From: Burkholderia sp. WSM2230
GTDB lineage: Bacteria > Pseudomonadota > Gammaproteobacteria > Burkholderiales > Burkholderiaceae
Direction of reading: 5' to 3'
NCBI RefSeq assembly: GCF_000472445.1
Contig: NZ_AXAJ01000006.1
Coordinates: forward strand, 275,591-339,590
DNA: 64,000 nucleotides
Within the stretch, counting starts at the first letter, position 1. Every line of letters begins with the position of its first letter. Positions 1 to 8,648 of this stretch are shown here, one piece after another. Made by a program: the position numbers and the translations under genes. The notes beneath the pieces were generated by a model. It worked only from the letters and a program-made list of their open reading frames with translations. It did no database searches and was not told the DNA's origin.

Positions 1-201
1 TTCAGGCAGAACGCGCGTGGACAGCACGCCGCTGCGCGCGGCGGCTTCCCACGCGAGCAGGATCAGAAGTGGTGCGACCCAGGGCGCAAGCGACGCGCCG
101 ATCTGGCGCAACGACCCGAAAGCCGAGGCCCGCACAAAGCCGAGCGCCGCGCCGCCACGCACGCCGTCATCACGCTGCGCACTCACGGTGGATTGAGCCA
201 T
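1..201 (-). CDS. ssuC: Alkanesulfonate ABC transporter permease SsuC, N-terminal part (cut by window edge)
   Basis: The first 67 residues of a protein whose gene runs off the left edge. It begins at an ATG (complement of 199-201), has a polar lead of about 38 residues, then a first membrane segment (PWVAPLLILLAWEAAA), as is usual for SsuC-type permeases of the aliphatic-sulfonate importer (established for the family). It lies 51 bp downstream of ssuD on the same strand, the order expected in an ssuD-ssuC-ssuB operon. It would form the inner-membrane channel that brings alkanesulfonates in as a sulfur source. The call rests on context plus the N-terminal pattern, since the diagnostic permease motif lies outside the window; a related nitrate/taurine permease would look similar here. 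Confidence 0.75.
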   Translation of the reverse strand, partial: MAQSTVSAQRDDGVRGGAALGFVRASAFGSLRQIGASLAPWVAPLLILLAWEAAARSGVLSTRVLPE

Positions 202-252
202 GATCACTTTCCTCATTGACTGTCGAAGCTGCCGCAAGCAGCCGGACGGCGC

Positions 253-1413
253 TCAGCTCGCGCTCGCCGCCTTCGGTAGATAGTTGTTGCCGACGATCTC
301 GCCGAACGGTCCGGACAGCGGCCCGCCAGAAGTCTTGCGCTGGCGGTTCGGCAGCAACGGGAACACGAGTTCCGCAAACCGATACGACTCTTCCAGATGC
401 GGATAGCCGGACAGAATGAACGTCTCGATCCCGAGGTCGGCGTACTCTTTCATGCGCGCCGCCACTTGCTCAGGATTGCCGACGAGCGCGGTTCCCGCGC
501 CGCCGCGCACGAGGCCCACGCCGGCCCACAGGTTCGGGTAGACCTCCAGTTCGGCGCGGCTTCCGCGCCTGCCGCCGTGCAGCGCGGCCATGCGGCGCTG
601 GCCCTCGGAGTCCATCTTCGAGAACGACGCCTGCGCGCGGGCGATGGTCTCGTCGTCGAGCTTGCTGATCAGCTTGTCGGCGGCGGCCCACGCTTCTTCT
701 TCCGTCTCACGCACGATCACGTGCAGGCGAATGCCAAAGCGGATGGTGCGGCCATGCGCGGCGGCGCGTGCGCGAATGTCGGCGATTTTCCTTGCGACCG
801 CCGCGGGCGGCTCGCCCCATGTGAGATACGTGTCGATGTGCTCGCCTGCCATCTCGTGCGCGGCCGGCGACGAACCGCCGAACCACAGCGGCGGATGCGG
901 CTTCTGCACGGGCGGATACAGAGCCTTGCCGCCCTTCGACTTCAGATGCTTGCCGTCGAAGTCGATTGCTTCGTTGGTATGCGCAGCTGTGAGCAGCTTG
1001 CGCCAGATGTGCAGGAAGTCGTCGGTGATTTCGTAGCGTGTGTCGTGGTCGACGAATACGCCGTCGCCTTCGAGCTCGGCTGCATCGCCTCCCGTCACGA
1101 CGTTGATCAGAAGACGCCCGTTCGACAGACGGTCGAACGTCGCGGCCATGCGCGCCGCAAGACCCGGCGACGAAATGCCCGGCCGGATCGCGACCAGAAA
1201 CTTCAGGCGCCTGGTTGCGGCGATCAGGCTCGATGCGACGACCCACGCGTCCTCGCATGAACGGCCGGTCGGCAGCAGCACGCCTTCGTAGCCGAGCGTA
1301 TCGGCGGCCACGGCGATCTGCTGGAAATAATCGTAGTCGGCAGCGCGCGCGCCTTGCGACGTACCGAGATAACGGCTATCGCCATGAGTCGGGATGAACC
1401 AGAACACATTCAT
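253..1413 (-). CDS. ssuD: FMNH2-dependent alkanesulfonate monooxygenase SsuD
   Basis: Encodes 386 residues, close to the usual length of about 380. The start [17 protein letters not shown] is the classic SsuD N-terminus of the bacterial-luciferase TIM-barrel family. An in-frame upstream extension to 1626 is ignored because a GAGCAG ribosome site sits just before the ATG at 1413. SsuD uses reduced FMN and O2 to cleave the C-S bond of alkanesulfonates, releasing sulfite and an aldehyde (known for the family). Other family signatures visible are the barrel segment [10 protein letters not shown] near residue 120 and PPLWFGGSS near residue 210. The C-terminus has a low-complexity tail ([13 protein letters not shown]) before the stop. 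It is followed by ssuC in the same direction. No FMN reductase (ssuE) or binding protein (ssuA) lies upstream, so those partners must be elsewhere. Confidence 0.93.
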   Translation of the reverse strand: MNVFWFIPTHGDSRYLGTSQGARAADYDYFQQIAVAADTLGYEGVLLPTGRSCEDAWVVASSLIAATRRLKFLVAIRPGISSPGLAARMAATFDRLSNGRLLINVVTGGDAAELEGDGVFVDHDTRYEITDDFLHIWRKLLTAAHTNEAIDFDGKHLKSKGGKALYPPVQKPHPPLWFGGSSPAAHEMAGEHIDTYLTWGEPPAAVARKIADIRARAAAHGRTIRFGIRLHVIVRETEEEAWAAADKLISKLDDETIARAQASFSKMDSEGQRRMAALHGGRRGSRAELEVYPNLWAGVGLVRGGAGTALVGNPEQVAARMKEYADLGIETFILSGYPHLEESYRFAELVFPLLPNRQRKTSGGPLSGPFGEIVGNNYLPKAASAS

Positions 1414-1828
1414 TTGCTGCTCCCCGCGTATGCAAAACTGGATTGGGTCAAGACAGCGCCTGCCGCGCATGCAAGCGCAATGCAGGCGATTTGGAAATGC
1501 AGCCACACGCACACGCCGGCCGCGCGCATCCGGCCGGTTATCGGAGATGAACCGGCGGTGCATCGCGACAGGACGGAAAGTTGCGGTATCGACGCTAAGG
1601 GCAACGGCGCAAGGCACCGTTTGCATGAAGAAACAGTCTATGGACCGGGGCGCGGCTTTTGAACGATTTTTTTGAGCTTAGGTTTTCCAATTGCGTGATT
1701 AGCCCGACGCTACAACATACGAACGCGACGCTGCAGGTACGCGGAAAAGCCGCTAGCGCTGGATATAATGGCGCACGTTTCCAATAATCCGGTGCAGGCA
1801 ATGCAAGTCACGCGCCTGTACCCTGGCG
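1414..1828. other. 415-bp intergenic region between divergent genes
   Basis: Lies between ssuD (leftward) and a small membrane protein gene (rightward), so it should hold promoters for both. It contains several short overlapping reading frames with no protein-like composition, which I take as chance. No clear inverted repeat or CysB-type site could be assigned by eye. Confidence 0.5.
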
Positions 1829-1837
1829 GTGCAATGC

Positions 1838-2263
1838 ATGCAAAAACTCATCCTGCCGTTCGTCGCCGGTTTTCTGGCATCGCTGTTCTTTCATGACTCC
1901 ACGCTTGCGCTGCTGCATGCAGCGGGCGTCGTCGAGCAGAGCGGTTTTTCCACTGCGCCGTTCATGCCGCTCGGTTTGCCCGAGTTCATTGCCAATGCAA
2001 TCTGGAGCGCGTTCTGGGCCGTGCTGATGGCGTGGCTGTTGCGCGTCGCGCCCGAGCGCCGCGCGCCGTGGCTGCCGGCTTTCGTATTCGGCGGCATCGT
2101 ATTGACGGCGGCCAGCGTGTTCGTGGTGGATCCGATTCGCGGCATCTGGCCGAGCGGCAACATGCTGCCGCGCCTCGCCATGGGCTTTGCGGCGAACGCC
2201 ATGTGGGGCTGGGGCGCGCTCGTCTTCATGCGCGCCTTCATGGCAAACGAAGAAGCGGATTGA
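1838..2263 (+). CDS. Small four-helix membrane protein, function unknown
   Basis: 141 residues from the ATG at 1838 (an in-frame GTG at 1829 would add three residues). Four hydrophobic segments are visible: residues about 4-25, 47-68, 79-97 and 111-133, with short polar loops. The C-terminus ends in acidic MANEEAD. No catalytic motif is recognised. It stands alone between ssuD, which is divergent, and an enoyl-CoA-hydratase-family gene, which is convergent. The protein-like hydropathy and clean codon bias support a real gene; function cannot be assigned. Confidence 0.75.
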   Translation: MQKLILPFVAGFLASLFFHDSTLALLHAAGVVEQSGFSTAPFMPLGLPEFIANAIWSAFWAVLMAWLLRVAPERRAPWLPAFVFGGIVLTAASVFVVDPIRGIWPSGNMLPRLAMGFAANAMWGWGALVFMRAFMANEEAD

Positions 2264-2290
2264 GCCCGCGCGCGGTGCGCGGGCGAGCGG

Positions 2291-3421
2291 CTAGCTGCGC
2301 AGGTCGCGTAGCGGATGTTCGCTGGCCGGCCACGGGCTTTCGAACATCTTCGCCACCTCGGCGGCGCTCACGTCTTCAATGCGCGCAAAGCGCCAGCGCG
2401 GCGCATTGTCCTTGTCGACGATGCGTGCGCGAATGCCTTCCACTGCATCGCCGTGCAGGAAGCTCGAACGCGTGAGATCGAGATCACCGCGCAACACGTC
2501 CGCCATCGAACCTTCGGCACGTGTCACCACCTCGAGCGACACCGCCATTGAAAGCGGCGAGCGCTCGCGCAACACGGCGATGATCTGCTCGGCCCAGTCG
2601 GCGGTGTCGCGATCGCACTTCTGCGCGAGCGAAGCGAGAATGCGCGGCACGTCCGGCAGCGCGAAGTGCCGGTCGATCAACGCTCGCGCGCGAGCGAGCG
2701 GCGATTCGTCCGGCCGCGGCGCAACCTGATACGCACGGCATTCCCGCTCGACGCACGCAACCACGTCCGCGCCGCGCTCGAACAGTTCGCAGCGCAATGT
2801 ATCGATCAGCGCGGGCAGTGCTGCGTCTTCCATGTAGAGGTCGGCGAGACCGGCGTACAGCGCGTCGGCCGCGCCGATCGTTTCGCCCGTCACAGCCAGA
2901 TAACGGCCGATCGCGCCCGGCGTGCGCGCGAGAAACCAGCTTGCGCCGACATCCGGAAAGAGCCCGATGCGCGTTTCCGGCATCGCCATTTTCGTGGACT
3001 GCGTGACGACCCGCAGCCCGCCGGTGCGATGCGCGCCCTGCGAAATGCCCATGCCGCCGCCCATCACCACGCCGTTCATCAACGCGATGTAGGGCTTCGG
3101 ATAAGTGAAGATTGCGTGATTGAGACGGTATTCCTCGATGAAAAACGCGTCGCGCGCCTGCTGGTCGCCGCGCCGCGCCGACTCATACAGGAAGCGGATG
3201 TCGCCGCCCGCGCAGAAGGCTCGCGGATGCTGGCTGCGCACCACGACCGCGAGCACCTCGGGATCTTCGGACCAGTGGTCGAGCGCGGCGTGCATCGCGC
3301 GAATCATCTCGATTGACAGCGCGTTGAGCGCCTGCGGCCTTTCCAGCTCGATGAAACCGATGCGGTTGGCTACGTAAGTCGCGACTTCGTCGCTGGCTGC
3401 GGGCGAGACGGAAAGAGACAT
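2291..3421 (-). CDS. Enoyl-CoA hydratase/isomerase family, 3-hydroxyisobutyryl-CoA hydrolase-like
   Basis: About 376 residues (an ATG at 3451 would give 386; neither has a convincing ribosome site). The crotonase fold is clear: ERPQALNALS near the N-terminus, the oxyanion-hole segment HPRAFCAGGDIR, and GVVMGGGMGISQG. MPETRIGLFPDVGASWFLAR contains the Glu and Asp expected for hydrolysis in 3-hydroxyisobutyryl-CoA hydrolases (family knowledge). The length, about 100 residues longer than simple enoyl-CoA hydratases, and the extended C-terminal helical part fit that subfamily. The likely role is release of 3-hydroxyisobutyrate during valine catabolism in the cytoplasm. No other valine-pathway gene is adjacent. 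Alternative: an acyl-CoA hydratase of different specificity. Confidence 0.85.
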   Translation of the reverse strand: MSLSVSPAASDEVATYVANRIGFIELERPQALNALSIEMIRAMHAALDHWSEDPEVLAVVVRSQHPRAFCAGGDIRFLYESARRGDQQARDAFFIEEYRLNHAIFTYPKPYIALMNGVVMGGGMGISQGAHRTGGLRVVTQSTKMAMPETRIGLFPDVGASWFLARTPGAIGRYLAVTGETIGAADALYAGLADLYMEDAALPALIDTLRCELFERGADVVACVERECRAYQVAPRPDESPLARARALIDRHFALPDVPRILASLAQKCDRDTADWAEQIIAVLRERSPLSMAVSLEVVTRAEGSMADVLRGDLDLTRSSFLHGDAVEGIRARIVDKDNAPRWRFARIEDVSAAEVAKMFESPWPASEHPLRDLRS

Positions 3422-3545
3422 GGAAGACGACGCGCGGCGGCGCAGAGTCATGGGAAACCCAACGTTATCACGTGGCTGCGACCTGGGCGCGTTTGCGCTG
3501 ATGAAGCCGCCGGCCAGGAACGTTGCGCGGACGGCTTGGTGCTCG

Positions 3546-3700
3546 GCCGAAGGTGACGCGGCCGGAGGTGACGTGGCCGAAGGTGACGTGGCCGAAGGTG
3601 ACGTGGCCGAAGGTGACGTGGCCGAAGCTGACGTGGCCGACGCCGACGTGGCCGAACGCTGGGGCGGCCGAAGCTGACGCGGCCGAACGCTGGGGCGGCC
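3546..3700 (+). repeat. 15-bp tandem repeat tract (seven units) plus a 20-bp direct repeat
   Basis: Seven consecutive 15-bp units of the form GCCGAAGGTGACGTG run from 3546 to 3650; the inner ones are identical and the outer ones diverged. Immediately after, a 20-bp block (GGCCGAACGCTGGGGCGGCC) occurs at about 3650-3669 and again at about 3680-3699. In one plus-strand frame the units read as pentapeptides (AEGDV). The tract lies between two genes read leftward. I treat it as an intergenic repeat rather than a coding sequence because the flanking peptide is not protein-like. Confidence 0.8.
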
Positions 3701-3746
3701 AACTGCTGTGTGGCCCTTGCTCTACGCCGCACGCGCTTCGTTCTGC

Positions 3747-4031
3747 TCAGCCTGCGGCGTTTCCTGGCGGAAAGTGACCGCTTTTCAGCAACACGGGCGT
3801 GCCGTTGCTGATCTGCAGGTGTTCGCGCGCGACGGCCTCGATGCGCGGACGTCCGGCGTCGAACGCGCGCATCCAGGCTTCTTCGTTTTCCGAGCGCGCG
3901 CCGAAATGGTCTTCGAGCGCCTCGACGGAGATCGCGCAAGGAACGGGCTCGCCGTCCACCAGCGCCGAAAAGACAACAGTCAGATTGGAGTCGCGGTAGG
4001 CTGGCGCGCCCGCGGGAAACCTGATTTCCAT
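3747..4031 (-). CDS. DUF1488-like small protein
   Basis: 94 residues from the ATG at 4031, chosen because GAGG sits five bases before it. The sequence begins MEIRFPAGAP, carries ISVEALEDHFGA in the middle and ends near ISNGTPVLLKSGHF; this is the pattern of the DUF1488 family, whose function is not established. The frame stays open upstream to 4331, where an ATG overlaps the stop of the preceding gene (ATGA). The product may therefore be a 194-residue fusion with a Gln/His/Ala-rich linker; see findings. It shares strand and tight spacing with the gene at 4328-4591. Confidence 0.7.
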   Translation of the reverse strand: MEIRFPAGAPAYRDSNLTVVFSALVDGEPVPCAISVEALEDHFGARSENEEAWMRAFDAGRPRIEAVAREHLQISNGTPVLLKSGHFPPGNAAG

Positions 4032-4327
4032 GGTCGCCTCATCAGAAATATCCGGCATAGAACCGGAGCCCGCCAGAACCGGCCGGCCCCGGACGACCCG
4101 AATATGGTACTCGCGGGGCCGGACCGCGGTCCACCCCGCCGCGGCGCGCTGGCAGGTGGTGTGGGCTTTCGTGTGGGCCAGACCCTGGGCCTGATCCGGC
4201 GCTGCGCCGCTGGCTTCGGCGTGTTCTTCGGTGTGCGCCTTCCCTTGCGCCTGACTGTGTGGCTGCCCTCGCGTCTGCGCCCGCGTCTGATGCCGCGCTT
4301 CGCTGCGAGCTCGAGCGTCGCGCGCCG

Positions 4328-4591
4328 TCATGAGCGGCCTCCGAGCAGACGGTCGACGTAATCGCGCGCGGCCTGCTCGACGAACGCGAGCGCCTCCTCT
4401 TCGTTGGGAAAGCGCTGCTCTCCGCCAAGGTCGAGCAAGGTTTCCATCCGGTGCGGATCGTCGGGGCCGAGCTCGGCCAGGCTCACCGAACCGACGTAAT
4501 GGCCACGCGCGCTTTCGTCCGCTGCCGGCACGAGGCGCGCGGCGGCGCTGATGTAATAGCCGCGATAGGGGCCGCTGACCCGCTCAGCCAT
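4328..4591 (-). CDS. Small hypothetical protein (87 residues)
   Basis: Starts at MAERVSGPYRGYYISA. The first half reads like a small beta-sheet domain (RGYYISAAARLVPA) and the second half like a helical tail (EEALAFVEQAARDYVDRLLGG). The composition and third-base GC bias look like a genuine gene. Its stop overlaps a downstream in-frame ATG by ATGA at 4328-4331, suggesting translational coupling with the DUF1488 reading frame. No motif of known function is recognised. Such small proteins are common next to DUF1488 genes in Burkholderia-type genomes (recollection, not checked). Confidence 0.65.
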   Translation of the reverse strand: MAERVSGPYRGYYISAAARLVPAADESARGHYVGSVSLAELGPDDPHRMETLLDLGGEQRFPNEEEALAFVEQAARDYVDRLLGGRS

Positions 4592-4662
4592 GTTCGTTCT
4601 CCTCGATGCAGTGATCTGGTTAGGGCGCGCGACAAGGCAATTAGTTCTGCGCGAGTGCGCCT

Positions 4663-4728
4663 ATCGTGCGCTCGTGGTGCGGTCGTCGTGCGCTCGTCGT
4701 GCGCTCGTCGTGCGCTCGTCGTGCGCAT
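4663..4728 (+). repeat. 11-bp tandem repeat, six units
   Basis: Six end-to-end 11-bp units based on GTCGTGCGCTC, beginning at 4663, 4674, 4685, 4696, 4707 and 4718. Units three to five are identical; the outer ones carry one to three changes. It lies in the 276-bp gap between the divergent genes at 4328-4591 and 4868-5059. The period is close to one DNA helical turn. Confidence 0.8.
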
Positions 4729-4867
4729 GCCGCGCGCTTGTCCGGCACTTGTGCCCCGCTTGTCCCGCACCTCTTCCGCACTTCCCCGCTTAGCGCCGGT
4801 CGAACAGGCTCGTCCGGCACACTCCGTGCTCACGCGGTGGCGCCCTTTCGAGTTCAGCGAGCGCAAT

Positions 4868-5059
4868 ATGGGAAAATATTTTCTGCACGACCACGAACTG
4901 CCCGAGCCCGATGCGGCCAACCAATGGTTTGCGTACGCCGAAAGTCACGGCATCGACATCGCCAAAGCCATCAGCATCTGGGAAGACGCGGCCACCGAAA
5001 GCGGCACGGAAAGCCGCCGGATGGTCAGCGCGGCAGGTATCACTATCGAAACACCCTGA
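4868..5059 (+). CDS. Small conserved-looking hypothetical protein (63 residues)
   Basis: Begins MGKYFLHDHELPEPDAANQ and contains a helical stretch (FAYAESHGIDIAKAISIWED) and an acidic/Ser-rich end (ATESGTESRR). The frame is open for a long way upstream, but the upstream codons translate the 11-bp repeat tract into improbable Arg/Ala/Val runs, so the ATG at 4868 is preferred. No recognised domain. Followed 45 bp later by a lipoprotein gene on the same strand. Confidence 0.6.
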   Translation: MGKYFLHDHELPEPDAANQWFAYAESHGIDIAKAISIWEDAATESGTESRRMVSAAGITIETP

Positions 5060-5104
5060 GCTTGCGCGCGTCGCAAGAGCGGATCATCAAAGGAAACAAA
5101 CACG

Positions 5105-5485
5105 ATGCATTTCATGACGCAATTGCTGCGCACCAGCCATCGTCAACGTGGCTTCGCGCGGGCTCTGCTGCGCCGCACGTCCCTGCTGGCCGCGTTGCCG
5201 GCCGCGCTCCTGCTGGGCGCGGGCGTCGCCGGCTGCGCGTCGTCGAACACCACGTCGTTGATCAATCTGCCCAACGGCCAGACCGGCTTCGCGGTGAATT
5301 GCAGCGGGGCCGGCGCCGATTCGAGCTGGGCCTCCTGCTATGTGCAGGCGGGCAAAGCCTGCGGCGCGACGGGCTATGACATCGTGTCGAAAGACAACGA
5401 CGAAGGCGGCACCGCCGGCGGCAGCGTAACGAACGTGGTGTCGGCCAACGTGAAGAACCGCTCGATGATCGTGCGTTGCAAGTGA
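5105..5485 (+). CDS. Small lipoprotein, function unknown
   Basis: 126 residues. A basic N-terminus (RTSHRQRGFARALLRR) leads into a hydrophobic stretch and a lipobox VAGC with the lipidated Cys at residue 44. The mature part is about 80 residues, with three further cysteines (VNC, ASC, KAC) that could form disulfides in the periplasm and a fourth close to the C-terminus (VRCK). A ribosome site (AAAGGA) precedes the start by about ten bases. A second in-frame Met at codon 4 could also be used. Probably outer-membrane anchored. No family function is recognised. Confidence 0.75.
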   Translation: MHFMTQLLRTSHRQRGFARALLRRTSLLAALPAALLLGAGVAGCASSNTTSLINLPNGQTGFAVNCSGAGADSSWASCYVQAGKACGATGYDIVSKDNDEGGTAGGSVTNVVSANVKNRSMIVRCK

Positions 5486-5656
5486 GCGCCAGTGCCAGCG
5501 CCGCGAGATCGGCCAGCGCGGGCGAGCGGCGCGCGGCGGGGGACTATGCCTGAGCTCTTAAACTTAAGCGCCCAACCGCGAGACTTAAGCCCCGGGGCCT
5601 GAGCCGGAGCCTACGCCCGCCGCTGAACGCCCGCATCGAGCCGACCTCGTCCGCGT

Positions 5657-5995
5657 TTAATGCGCCTGCATCTTCGAGAACACGTTCAGCACGGTGACAC
5701 CCGCAATGATCAGCCCGAGGCCGACGACGGCCGGTACGTCCGGCACCTGCCCGTACAGCAGCAGCGCAACGAGCGTGATCAGCACGATGCCGGCGCCCGA
5801 CCACACGGCGTAGACGATGCCGACCGGAAGAGTCCGCAGCGTCAGTGACAGGCAGTAAAAGGCGACGGCGTAGCCGAGCACCACCAGCGCCGAAGGCACG
5901 AGCCGCGAGAAACCGTCCGACGCCCGCATCGCCGAAGTCGCGATGACTTCGGCCACAATCGCAATGCCAAGCAATGCATAAGGCGGCACCCGCAT
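5657..5995 (-). CDS. SMR-family multidrug efflux protein (EmrE/QacE type)
   Basis: 112 residues, the standard size for small multidrug resistance transporters. Four membrane helices are visible. The membrane-embedded Glu needed for proton/drug coupling is at residue 16 (IVAEVIATSAM). The third helix has the family stretch VGIVYAVWSGAGIVLI. These proteins work as antiparallel dimers in the inner membrane, exchanging protons for cationic compounds (family knowledge). The gene lies 4 bp downstream of the UPF0303 gene, so the two are probably co-transcribed. Substrate cannot be told from sequence; the alternative is a guanidinium exporter, but the AVWSG motif fits the EmrE side better. Confidence 0.9.
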   Translation of the reverse strand: MRVPPYALLGIAIVAEVIATSAMRASDGFSRLVPSALVVLGYAVAFYCLSLTLRTLPVGIVYAVWSGAGIVLITLVALLLYGQVPDVPAVVGLGLIIAGVTVLNVFSKMQAH

Positions 5996-5999
5996 GAGC

Positions 6000-6497
6000 T
6001 CAGGCCTTTACAAGCGCGAGCTTGCTGTAGTCCTGACCCAGATGCGCGCAGAGCGCTTCCACCACGAACTCATGATCCGCGCGCTGCGGCAGGCCCGACA
6101 CCGTGATGGAACCGATCACGCCCGCGCCGGCGACCGTCAATGGGAACGCGCCGCCGTGCGACGCATATTCGGTGGCCGGCAGACCGTGCTTGTCGGCGAG
6201 CGTGCTGCCGGCCTGCTGCATCTTCAGGCCGATTGCGTACGAGCTGCGCCGGAAATGCGCGACCGTGTTGCCCTTGCGGCGCGCCCAATCGACATTGTCC
6301 GGCGTCGCGCCGTCGAGCAGACTGAAGAAGAGCGGTTGGCCGAACGTGCGCACGTCGATGGCGGCCGCGATGCCGCGCGCCTTCGCAACCTCGTGCAGAT
6401 AGGCGCCGATTTGCCAGGCGCGATCGGCATCGAATTGAGGGAACACGAGCGCGTGTTCCTGAGCGGCAATGACCTGCAGATCGTGAGCGATATCCAT
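6000..6497 (-). CDS. UPF0303 / heme-degrading-domain (HbpS-like) protein
   Basis: 165 residues starting [14 protein letters not shown]. It contains stretches typical of the UPF0303 family: [12 protein letters not shown], the block [16 protein letters not shown], and a Gly-rich end [21 protein letters not shown]. Members share a fold with the heme-binding HbpS proteins; their cellular job is not well defined (family knowledge). It is the first gene of a two-gene unit with the SMR pump 4 bp downstream, hinting at a shared stress or small-molecule response, which is inference. Confidence 0.85.
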   Translation of the reverse strand: MDIAHDLQVIAAQEHALVFPQFDADRAWQIGAYLHEVAKARGIAAAIDVRTFGQPLFFSLLDGATPDNVDWARRKGNTVAHFRRSSYAIGLKMQQAGSTLADKHGLPATEYASHGGAFPLTVAGAGVIGSITVSGLPQRADHEFVVEALCAHLGQDYSKLALVKA

Positions 6498-6770
6498 GAA
6501 GTTCCGAAGGCGAGTGAAAGTGCGGGCGCGACGTCGTGCATCTCAGCTGACATTTTTGCTGCGGTTCGCCACGCGGTCCGCCGTGAAAAAACGCAAAGCG
6601 CATGACCAGACATGACGGCGCGCCGGGAGATTCCGATTTTAGCGCAGCGTCTTGCGCGGGCCTTGCGCAATGCGACGTCGGCCCCGCATCGCGCGACCTT
6701 CCGCGAAAAGGGCGCCTCGCGGCGTCAACGCATCAACGAGCGGGCGCCTAGGCAGTTTCTTAAATGACTA
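6498..6770. other. Intergenic stretch upstream of tRNA-fMet
   Basis: A GC-rich stretch between the leftward UPF0303 gene and the tRNA promoter. Short reading frames on both strands are not protein-like. It should contain the UPF0303 promoter. Nothing else is recognised. Confidence 0.5.
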
Positions 6771-6799
6771 TTGCATCGGCGCCCTGCTTGTTCTATAAT
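6771..6799 (+). promoter_or_regulatory. Sigma-70-type promoter of tRNA-fMet
   Basis: A TTGCAT -35 element (6771-6776) and a perfect TATAAT -10 element (6794-6799) are separated by 17 bp. The tRNA begins 16 bp after the -10 box, the expected distance for a stable-RNA promoter. Confidence 0.85.
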
Positions 6800-6814
6800 C
6801 TTTTCTTCGACGGA

Positions 6815-6891
<77 letters not shown>

Positions 6892-6955
6892 GTAAGCGCC
6901 TTATCGGGCAACCGCTTTATAGGCCAACTGGTCACAACGTCGAAACAGCGTTCAA

Positions 6956-6982
6956 GGCTTGCCAAACCGGCAGGCCTTTTTT
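6956..6982 (+). terminator. Rho-independent terminator after tRNA-fMet
   Basis: GGCTTGCC (6956-6963) pairs with GGCAGGCC (6969-6976), including one G-U pair, around a 5-nt loop, followed by six Ts. It ends the tRNA transcript. The remaining bases up to the Nudix gene at 7247 hold no recognisable gene, only the presumed Nudix promoter. Confidence 0.85.
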
Positions 6983-7246
6983 GTTTGAGCGTCGAGGTTG
7001 TTTGCGCCGACGCGCTGCGCACTCGGCGCCCGTCTGCCCTAGCGCCTCCGTCAGCCCCTTCGCCGGTCGCCCGATTCTTACCCCCGCCTCCACCCGCGCC
7101 AATTCGCGGCACGCCAGAACGCACCTACTGCCTGCTCCCACCGCTTTCCCGCCGCGAACTTCGCCCCGCGCCCGGCCGTTCGTACCCGCCGCAAAAACGA
7201 CGCCCCCCAGTGATAAACTCCTAGCACTCTTTCCCGTCCCCTTCCT

Positions 7247-7792
7247 ATGAAATTCTGTTCTGTCTGCGGCCACGGCGTCAGCCTGAGCATTCCGCCGGGC
7301 GATAACCGCGAGCGCTTCGTATGCGGCAGTTGCGGCACGGTGCACTATCAGAATCCGCGCAACGTCGTCGGCACCGTTCCGGTCTGGGACGACAAGGTGC
7401 TGCTGTGCCGTCGCGCGATCGAACCGCGCTACGGCTACTGGACGCTGCCCGCGGGCTTCATGGAAATGGGCGAGACGACTGCCGAGGCCGCGTCGCGCGA
7501 AACGCTCGAGGAAGCCGGCGCGCGCGTCGAGGTGCAGAGCCTCTTCTCGCTGTTGAACGTGCCGCACGTGCACCAGGTGCATCTCTTCTACATGGCGCGC
7601 CTGCTCGATCTGGAAATTGCCGCGGGCGAGGAAAGCCTTGAAGTGAAGCTCTTCGAGGAACGCGACATTCCGTGGGACGAGATCGCGTTTCCCACCGTCG
7701 GGCAAACGCTGCGCTTCTTTTTTGCCGACCGCGCGGCCGGCAGTTTCGGTCTGCATACCGGCGACATCTTCCGCTCGCTGCGCGAAGGCTGA
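7247..7792 (+). CDS. Nudix hydrolase with N-terminal zinc ribbon
   Basis: 181 residues. An N-terminal zinc-ribbon pair (CSVCG ... CGSCG, residues 4-29) precedes a Nudix domain. The Nudix box is complete: G-F-M-E-M-G-E, then [12 protein letters not shown], with the metal-binding Glu residues in place. This architecture resembles the NudC/ADP-ribose-type hydrolases, which cleave nucleoside diphosphate-linked compounds (family knowledge); the exact substrate is not predictable. It is followed 10 bp later by aat and then by bpt and pyrD, the same strand throughout, so it may head that transcription unit. Confidence 0.88.
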   Translation: MKFCSVCGHGVSLSIPPGDNRERFVCGSCGTVHYQNPRNVVGTVPVWDDKVLLCRRAIEPRYGYWTLPAGFMEMGETTAEAASRETLEEAGARVEVQSLFSLLNVPHVHQVHLFYMARLLDLEIAAGEESLEVKLFEERDIPWDEIAFPTVGQTLRFFFADRAAGSFGLHTGDIFRSLREG

Positions 7793-7802
7793 GCGACCCT
7801 GC

Positions 7803-8540
7803 ATGGTTCCCTGGCTCGGACCCGACGATCCGTTTCCGCCCGTCGAGCGCGCGCTCGGCGCGGCCAGCGGCGCGCCCGGCCTGCTCGCCGCGAGCGGCGA
7901 CCTGCTGCCGTCACGGCTTATCGACGCCTATCGGCACGGCATTTTTCCCTGGTATTCGGACGGCCAGCCCGTGCTGTGGTGGAGCCCCGATCCGCGCATG
8001 ATCCTGCGTCCCGCGGAGTTCAAGGTCTCGCCGTCGCTGCGTAAAACGCTCAAGCGCGTGTTGCGCGACGACGCGTGGGAGATCCGCGTCGACGAGGATT
8101 TCCCCGCCGTGATGCGCGCCTGCGCACAAGCGCCGCGGCGCGGCCAACGCGGCACCTGGATCACCGCCGACGTGGTCGACGCCTACACCTCCTTGCATCG
8201 CATGGGCGATGCGCACAGCATCGAAACATGGTTCGAAGGCGAGCGCGTGGGCGGCTTGTATGGCGTCTCGTTCGGCAAGATGTTCTTTGGCGAATCCATG
8301 TTCGCGAACGCGACGGATGCCTCGAAAATGGCGCTGGCCGCGCTTGTTGGGCACTTGCGCCGTCACGAAATAGAAATGATAGACTGCCAGCAGAACACGT
8401 CGCATCTGGCGTCGCTCGGCGGTCGCGAGATAGCGCGCAAGGCGTTCATCGCGCATGTTCGCGCGTCGGTCGACGCACCGCGCATTCCCTGGCGCTTCGA
8501 CAAGACCGTGTTGCTCGATGTGCTCGCGCGAGCGGCGTAG
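7803..8540 (+). CDS. aat: Leucyl/phenylalanyl-tRNA-protein transferase
   Basis: 245 residues starting [13 protein letters not shown]. Upstream in-frame codons to 7722 lie inside the Nudix gene and are rejected. Diagnostic stretches are [24 protein letters not shown], which forms the Phe/Leu-tRNA pocket, then GTWIT and [17 protein letters not shown], and [17 protein letters not shown] near the C-terminus. The enzyme adds Leu or Phe from aminoacyl-tRNA to proteins with N-terminal Lys or Arg, marking them for ClpAP (N-degron pathway, established). Its neighbour bpt carries the complementary activity. Confidence 0.96.
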   Translation: MVPWLGPDDPFPPVERALGAASGAPGLLAASGDLLPSRLIDAYRHGIFPWYSDGQPVLWWSPDPRMILRPAEFKVSPSLRKTLKRVLRDDAWEIRVDEDFPAVMRACAQAPRRGQRGTWITADVVDAYTSLHRMGDAHSIETWFEGERVGGLYGVSFGKMFFGESMFANATDASKMALAALVGHLRRHEIEMIDCQQNTSHLASLGGREIARKAFIAHVRASVDAPRIPWRFDKTVLLDVLARAA

Positions 8541-8648
8541 GAAGAATCAGGCCGAATCCGGATCCGTTCAACGCAACGCGCGGATCGACGAGCTAGCTGC
8601 AACGCGCACCGGGTTTGCATTACCAGAGACGCTTCGAGAGCTGCCAAC

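Noticed and set aside
397..1260. A 287-residue plus-strand frame opposite ssuD
   Set aside because: Antisense shadow of ssuD; no protein-like hydropathy or motif.
3420..3677. Plus-strand frame encoding AEGDV pentapeptide repeats
   Set aside because: Flanking codons are not protein-like and the start overlaps the hydrolase 5' end; treated as a DNA repeat rather than a gene.
3546..4728. Possible CRISPR-like repeats
   Set aside because: The repeats are direct tandem units without spacers; no cas genes in the window.
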